Shown here: one piece after another, positions 57,801 to 64,000 of the stretch
How the letters are laid out: each line of letters starts with the position of its first letter
How positions within the stretch are numbered: the stretch's first letter is position 1
DNA from: Ectocarpus siliculosus
Taxonomy: Eukaryota; Sar; Phaeophyceae; Ectocarpales; Ectocarpaceae
NCBI GenBank assembly: GCA_000310025.1
Contig: FN648481.1
Coordinates: 1 to 64,000, forward strand
Direction of reading: 5' to 3'
DNA: 64,000 nucleotides
Notes under the pieces: generated by a model
Database searches by the model: none
Told to the model about the DNA's origin: nothing
What the model saw: only the letters and a program-made list of their open reading frames with translations
Program-made: the position numbers and the translations under genes

Positions 57801-60800
57801 GTAGTACAGCATGTTGTTTCCGGTGATCGCTAGCCCGTGCATTCGCTCCTGGTTTTAAGTCGCCGGTCATGCACAAGAGGTGGGGGGGGGAGAGACGGGA
57901 CCTTAAGGGGGAGGGCTTGGTCAAGCTTAGGATGATGGTGTTGGGAGGGGTGAGATGGATCTTTGGGCGGTTTTTGAACGGTCTATCTATCTTTAGGCTC
58001 ATCCTGGTCTGAAGCTCTCCGCCTATTTAGCCACAAGTTTGCCAACTGCCTCGTTAAACAGAAGGCCTACCACCTCTCTCTACGAACAAGTAGCGTAGCG
58101 TCAAATGCATGGTTCTGCGTACCTCCTGCATGTCGAGGATGATCATGGCCCGGGTGTGAACTCCGTGGAGCGAGGCCACCAGCGCAAAGGCCACGACGAT
58201 GGTGTAGACCACTTTCATAGCGCCGGTGAGCGCGGCTGTGTAGAGCAGCGATGCGTACGCTCCGAGGTCCGACATGAGGTCCATGATCTCCACGCCGCTG
58301 AAGAGACTGTCAAGGTGGTGATGAGTTTGGCGCAGATGCACGCGGCATTCCCAAGTTAGTACGGCTGCAGCTGCAGCTGCTGTTGCTGATGCGAATCAAC
58401 AGTTTGGTAGGCAAGTTGATCAACAACTTTTGGCTTGGTTCGGGATACGTGGATTTCGTCATGAGGTCCATGCCAACCCTAAAGCGACTGTCACGGCATG
58501 CTTTTCAGAAGTTATTCCGACGAAGTGCTACCGTTGACGGATACTCCTACAGGTCTAGACGAACCAATGGGTATTTAATGGTGCAAAGTGGGGGTATGGT
58601 GAGGGTCACTCAAGGTTTGGGCGTCTTGGTCTCTCCTCACCCCACTAAAGACACTGTGACTCCTTTGGTCTCGGAACTGTATGTAATCTCGCCGTAAACC
58701 GGGCTAGGGACAAGTGTACGCGACGGCGTTGTTGGAACCTTGCGATAACATGGAGCGAATGCCATTGCTTCCTCCCTCCATGAATCAATAAACGTTTGGG
58801 TTGACGGAATTGGGTTCCAGCTCTCCTGCTTTTTAAACTAGCATCTTTTTTTAAACTAGAATCTCGACTGACCTTATCCAGAACTGTTGCCCATATATGA
58901 AGCTTTTCATCTCCTCGTTCAGCTTCATGTGCACCTTCTCCTTTACCGGTATCTGTTGCATTCGTACAAGATGTCGATCGCGGCCGTGCTCTGTTAGTGA
59001 TGGGTAGGAGGCGGTGGAAGCAACTCTTTCTGTTTAACCGCGAGATGGGGCGAATACTGAGACACAAAAGAGCCACCTGAGCTTGACCCTCTGTGAAGAA
59101 CTGAGAGCTTCATGCGCAAGCAAACCGGGTGACGAAAGCGGCTGTGAAGTTGATCGGGATGCACTCAACTGGTAGATTGATGACGACGCCATTCTGCCAA
59201 AACCCGTACTGGTTCGGAGGAGAGACACTAGTTTCTGTAAAGACGCTTTCGTGTGTACAACAGTTTATTTCTTTTTTGTGCGTAGTTGAGCGCAGGATCA
59301 GGAAGGGACTGGGGCCTAGAGCAAGAATCACCGTGGCACGGTTGCAGACACGACTGCGCCACATCGTTGCGATACGTGAACATCTCGAGAAAAAAAAAAA
59401 AGATTCGGCACACGATGTAAGCCACACAACTACCGTAATAATGATACAAACGTGTGCGTGCTTACACGCGTCTCCTGGTGCAGCGGCTACACATACAGAT
59501 ACAGGTATACATACAGCGTTAGGGAGCGCTGAATACCTCGATGTTGTCGTCTCGACTCACCGCATCCCCGCAGTGCTTCTGCAAGAACACCCCCACGAGG
59601 GTGAACACCACCAAGATTATCCCTGCGATCAGGAGGTACAGCCCGATAAGCGTGCCGTCCTCGGAAAACTCATCCGTGCACTCAGCTGATCCTTCGTTGG
59701 CCACCTTTTTGGGTTGCCAAGGGGAGCGGTCAAGCGTTCACGAGGAACACCAAGGTGGGGAGAAGACAACACGGGTGTGAGAAGTCCGCCGCACGGGCCA
59801 GCGAAGAGGCGGTTTCCTCGCCCCCACCTTTCCTCGAGAGTGAGCGATTCCCTGCTCGGATAGGTTGGTCGACTGGATGAAAAAAAGTGCGGTCACACCT
59901 GAGAAGACGTATCGGGGGGAGACCACGAAGCACCACTTCGTCACTGCAACGCAGCAAGCAGCACGAGATCGACTCCGCCAAGCTGCCAAACAGAAAATGC
60001 GTAGTAAACAAACCCTGCTTGTTCCAGCGCTCGCTTGCCGTCCCTCTCTCACCTCACCTTGTAGGGCTACGCACGCACATAGCTTCCAGGAGTTTTCATG
60101 GTGACACCAACGCACAGTCTCAGCCAGCGTAGCCACGGTAAGGGAAGATCTTCACGAGCACGGTCTCACCTGGTTGTCATCGCAGGGAATGCAGTCTAAG
60201 AGCGACGACGCCCCGGCTATCGGCTGCGAATGGTTCGAAGGGCACTCGATGCAGGTCTCGTAGCTGCTCGCTCCCACGCTTCCCGAGTAGTACCCGGGCC
60301 AGCAGTCGGTGCACATGCTCTCCGAGGAGAGGCCTGAAGAAGCGCAAAAAAGGGTTAAGCCTCGCCGTAGAACCATCTGCGAGAGAAGGACCTCCGGAGA
60401 ACAGGGAATATGCAACATCTGAAAGGGAATGCGAGGTGACTTCTCGAGCGAAAGAACCCCTTGCCACGCTGACATAGTTCGGCAAGTACAAGAACTCGCC
60501 ACTCGCTGTTTCTGTCCCTAGGAAACACCAGAGCGATCCAACACGTCGCCTTTTCGCGTCCACGGGGCGTATTTGTGGCAACCCCGACGATGTCTTCGCC
60601 CGGTAATGTGGGCCATCATGATCGGTTTACGATGGAACCGGTTCTGCAGTACTTTGTCTGCCTCCCATCTAACGATATGCTCAAGCAGACACACCGCTTG
60701 GACGTGGGTGTTCTGTTACCAGAAATATATATTTCTCCCCGTCCCCCCAAACACACGATGGCGGCATCGTCCCCCCCCCCGCCCTTCGGATGTCATCCAA

Positions 60801-63800
60801 ATGGCCGCAACCGTCTCCCACCTTGTACGGCCCCGAACGTCCCAGCTGGACACTCCACGCATCCCGTCACCGAAGACAAGCCGTACGATCCTCCGTAGAA
60901 CCCCAGAGGACACTCCTCGCAATCGTACTGAGACGTGGCCCCGACCGTGTCGGAGTATGTCCCAGCCGAACACGGGAGGCACAGCCCGACATGATTTCCG
61001 TACGCAGGTTTGTAGGTGCCGGCGACGCAGCTCTTTTTCATGATGGCGGGGTGTTGGGCCGTTGTCGAGCAGCAGGGGGGCAGGGGCAGCAACGGAGGCG
61101 TTTTGTACTCACGGAAAGCCGTCGCCGGGGGGAGGGTGTGAACGCAGCGGGAACGTGCGCGGCGTAGTGATGTTCTACCACAGATCGGTCCTGACAGTAA
61201 GGACCATCGGGGACCACTCGCTGTGCTTGGGATTAACTCCGGGGAAAGACTGGACTATATCATGTACATACGCCAGACGAGATTCAACAAGGTCCAACAC
61301 GTCGTAGGGGATGATGACAACCATTCAGGCCAATCCACGGGTTTAGGAGCCTGCTTGCCAGTTCTGTGCACAAGCAGTACTCAATCACAAACAAGCTGTG
61401 CCTGTCCGGCTTCCGCTACTCCAGAACCTGAACCTTCAACGTTTGTCGGAGCCGCGAATCGCAAACCAAGGCACATGGCGATCGATGATTCGTACAAACA
61501 TTACACATTGCGGTGGGAAAAGAAACGAGACCGTACACGCTAAGTTTTCTACAGCAGTTGACGCTGAATTCTACCTCGCAAGCTCTACTCGTGGTGTTGA
61601 AGATGCGCCCTGGTTCACATTCACAGGACGCGATATTCACGGCTCCGGCCGTCAGCGTTCTCGACCCCGAGGGACACGCCAAGCAAGACGGCTCGGAGTC
61701 AGCTCCTCCCTGAAACAATGTAGGAAGCGAGCAAAAGACGATCGCCAGTAGTAGAAGGAAGTGGGGGGTGGAGGGGGCGTCACCCGCTGCGATGGATAGT
61801 TCTTGTTAACTGGACCGTCCGAGGTGATAGGGGTAGACCCGGTCCTATGCATTCCAGGAGTCAGTCGCATGTTCCAATCGGTTTTGCGGATGGGCACCCG
61901 GAGCGTAACTTCAACATGATAGGTACTGACAAAGAGGCCACGCATTGAGGGACTAACGATAGGCACCAGTATCGCGGGAGATCAGCGTGCGACACCCCAA
62001 TGCACTGTCGTCTCCGTATGTTCCCACAAGTAGCTCAAAAGCAGGAGGTGAACTCTTTCTCCTAGCAAGGGGGGAATGGAAGGTTACTCCAATAGCAGTT
62101 GCTGGTTCCTGCACATTTTCTCGTTTTGCACCCTCACACCTGCTCGTCGTAAAAGTTGATCGCGCAAACACACTGACTCTTGAGCCAGCTGCCGTTCTGC
62201 ATCGTGGTCGAATTCGACGGGCACGGCGAACACACGCCTTCTGCGAGGGGGTCGTCCTCTTTTTCCAAGTTGCGGTACGATCCCAGCGGGCACTCCGAGC
62301 ACTCCGAGTCACCGCCCGATCCTTGAAGTCTACGCGGACAAATCGTCGGACGGAGGCAGGATGAAGGGGCGCACGCGGGGCAGAGAACGGGGAGTGCAGT
62401 ACTTACGTGTCCCATGACATGTGTTTAGCAGTAGTAAGGGCAAATAGGAAGGCTTACAAGAACGTAGCAATCGCTCCTGTTGGTTGTTCCAGCAGCCCCA
62501 ACGCCGATTCGAAAGCGAACCAACCTGGCAACATTATCTACCATGTTTAGGCGTCATTCTTAGCTCAGTTGGGGATGTCTCACCCGTCGTTGCAAGTGCA
62601 GACCGAGTACCCGTCATAGGCATGATCCAGCGTGACAGCTGCGACATTCTCATCAGCTGACGGCTTGAAAGCCGGGCACACAAAGAGGTCATGCACGGTC
62701 GATTTCTCATTCCATGCACCGGCTGCCGTAGTGGTGGTGGCGTCGATAAAATCTGGCAAGTCTAAGCCTGAAAGGCCGGTGTTTTCCGCGAAGAGAATGA
62801 GCAGCTCCGAGTAGGAAGCCGGGACCTCTCCGACAAAGTTACCGTTGTCGGAAACGTCAAGGAGGTCTATCCGCCTGTTGTCCGTATCTACCACTCGTGG
62901 CGGCGACCCTTGTTAATAAGTTGCACAGCGCAGATGAAAAGCACAAAGAGAGTGGTTTGAGCGAAACATTTTTGAACCGTGGACATGGAGGATGAAACAT
63001 GACCTCTTCAGCGCTATGGTTGTAGTCAGCGACGATGACAGCACAGTGCTTTAGTTTTGTTCTACGAAACACGATGCTTGTGTGAGCACGTAGACGGACC
63101 AACTCAGGCAATCCCATACCATTCGTTTCCTTCTTGCAAATCACTAGCATCCCATGTTTTCGCCCTCTCCCAGGTTTTTCTCAATCTTGTGGGCATCTCC
63201 GGATCTACGAGTGCCTATTTTCGACTTCTCCATGTTTCACCTATTAAGTCGTTCCCGCCCACATTTAACACTCGCAATAGAGGTGCCGCAACGCTCGATA
63301 CATTCCCTCCGCACCCCGAGCTTCCAGACCCATCGCAATAGTAGTACAGAGCAAGAGCGTCGTCCACGGATCCGGTCAGGGCGTTGTCGCTCAAGTCCAG
63401 AGTCTGGAGCGATCTCCAGTTGGCCACTGCCTGCAGCGCAACGTATCCTGTGGCATTCATATTGTTTCCTCCGAGCAGCAGGCTCCGGAGTTCCGGTAGC
63501 CATGGTGATGAAGGCTGAAGGTGAACCAGTGGGTAGGAAGAACTGTCGGTCACGTTTAGCCAGGCAGCTGGAAACGAGCTGGGTGCGTGTCGTCCGGGAA
63601 TGTGCATTCAAAAGAGAGGGCTCGGTAAGACACGTTTTGAGTACCTCGCAGTATCACATACACACGTCGAGAAGGCATTCGATCGTGAAGTCGACATTGG
63701 CCAAAAGGTTGGCTGTTGCGTTTAGAGTAATTTCTTGTGTTGACCATAGCCCCTAATGCTGATAGTAAGTACTAGTCATATCGCATGCTTCTACAACGTA

Positions 63801-64000
63801 CGGCAATTGTTCCTAAAATTTCAAATGCACGTGTGTGTGTCGAATGCTCTCACCCGGATATTCTGTTGTTCTGCAGCGATAAGTGCCGTAGCATCGATGC
63901 ACCACTTCCCCATGCGGCCGGGAAGTATGACAGCTCGTTACCAGAAAGATCGAGTGTCTCCATGTTAGGCATCATCCCAAGATTCAACGGCACCGGGCCA
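54843..64000 (-). CDS. LRR / GCC2-GCC3 cysteine-rich multi-pass membrane protein (5' partial)
   Basis: Fourteen exons in transcript order: 64000-63854, 63578-63241, 62908-62584, 62329-62140, 61709-61575, 61032-60822, 60333-60170, 59704-59561, 59234-59088, 58952-58873, 58306-58123, 57127-57005, 56388-56215, 55475-54843; 998 codons to the TGA, 5' end outside. Exons 1-3 are plant-type leucine-rich repeats (METLDLSGNELSYFPAAW, LQTLDLSDNALTGSV, IDLLDVSDNGNFVGEVP). Exons 4-7 carry cysteine modules (ECSECPLGSYR, CLPCSAGTYSD, CEECPLGFYGG, CTDCWPGYYSG), i.e. ephrin-receptor-like GCC2/GCC3 repeats. Exon 8 has a membrane helix (LYLLIAGIILVVFTLVGVFL). Exons 11-13 add hydrophobic segments (VVYTIVVAFALVASL; MSFVMSIFVLGY), then a basic stretch. 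Exon 14 is a tail of about 210 residues rich in Ser, Asn, Gly and Arg. No kinase domain follows. Role inferred: cell-surface recognition or sensing. The exon 9 donor is uncertain: 59088 keeps phase, 59077 is the alternative. Confidence 0.9.

Overview
This window looks like nuclear DNA of a stramenopile, most probably a brown alga (Ectocarpus-like). That is an inference from several things seen together: intron-rich genes with short exons and clean GT/AG introns, many CAG/CTG runs, an interstitial TTAGGG tract, tRNA-like short repeats, and a dense set of nested Helitron, LTR and terminal-inverted-repeat (TIR) elements. No prokaryotic operon, rRNA or CRISPR is present.

Layout. 1-1666 (minus) is the 5' part of a glutamine-rich protein gene that runs off the left edge. 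2529-8076 is an LTR retrotransposon with two ~450 bp LTRs, a polypurine tract and a CACA target duplication; its interior is decayed and carries a second, short LTR element (3801-5446). 8241-8877 and 32881-34067 are the two halves of one decayed Helitron Rep/helicase gene. It was cut just before its Walker A motif by a very large TIR element (8878-32878 as assembled). That element has perfect 23 bp TIRs, flanking TA dinucleotides, and inverted subterminal arrays of ~160-165 bp units rich in CAAGGT.

The element's right half is present twice (16257-24485 and 24721-32878) around a 100-N gap. The first copy ends at a TIR followed by non-Helitron DNA. The most economical reading is that the real insertion is ~15.5 kb and that the first contig ran into another copy of the element. 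34068-44560 is more transposon debris: solo-LTR-like pieces, a palindrome-rich TIR element, a decayed Ty1/copia gag on the minus strand, and tRNA-derived SINE-like sequences.

The right-hand third is genic. 44570-52930 (plus) is a 14-exon gene for a fusion of a GHMP-family sugar kinase and a GalU-like sugar-1-phosphate nucleotidyltransferase. The two enzymes would catalyse consecutive steps, free sugar to sugar-1-phosphate to NDP-sugar, a salvage route that could feed cell-wall polysaccharides. Converging on it, 54843-64000+ (minus) is a 14-exon (5' partial) gene for a membrane protein with a leucine-rich-repeat ectodomain, cysteine-rich GCC2/GCC3 (ephrin-receptor-like) modules, several membrane segments and a long low-complexity tail, with no kinase domain. 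I assembled both exon chains by hand; splice phases agree throughout, apart from three junctions whose exact site is ambiguous.
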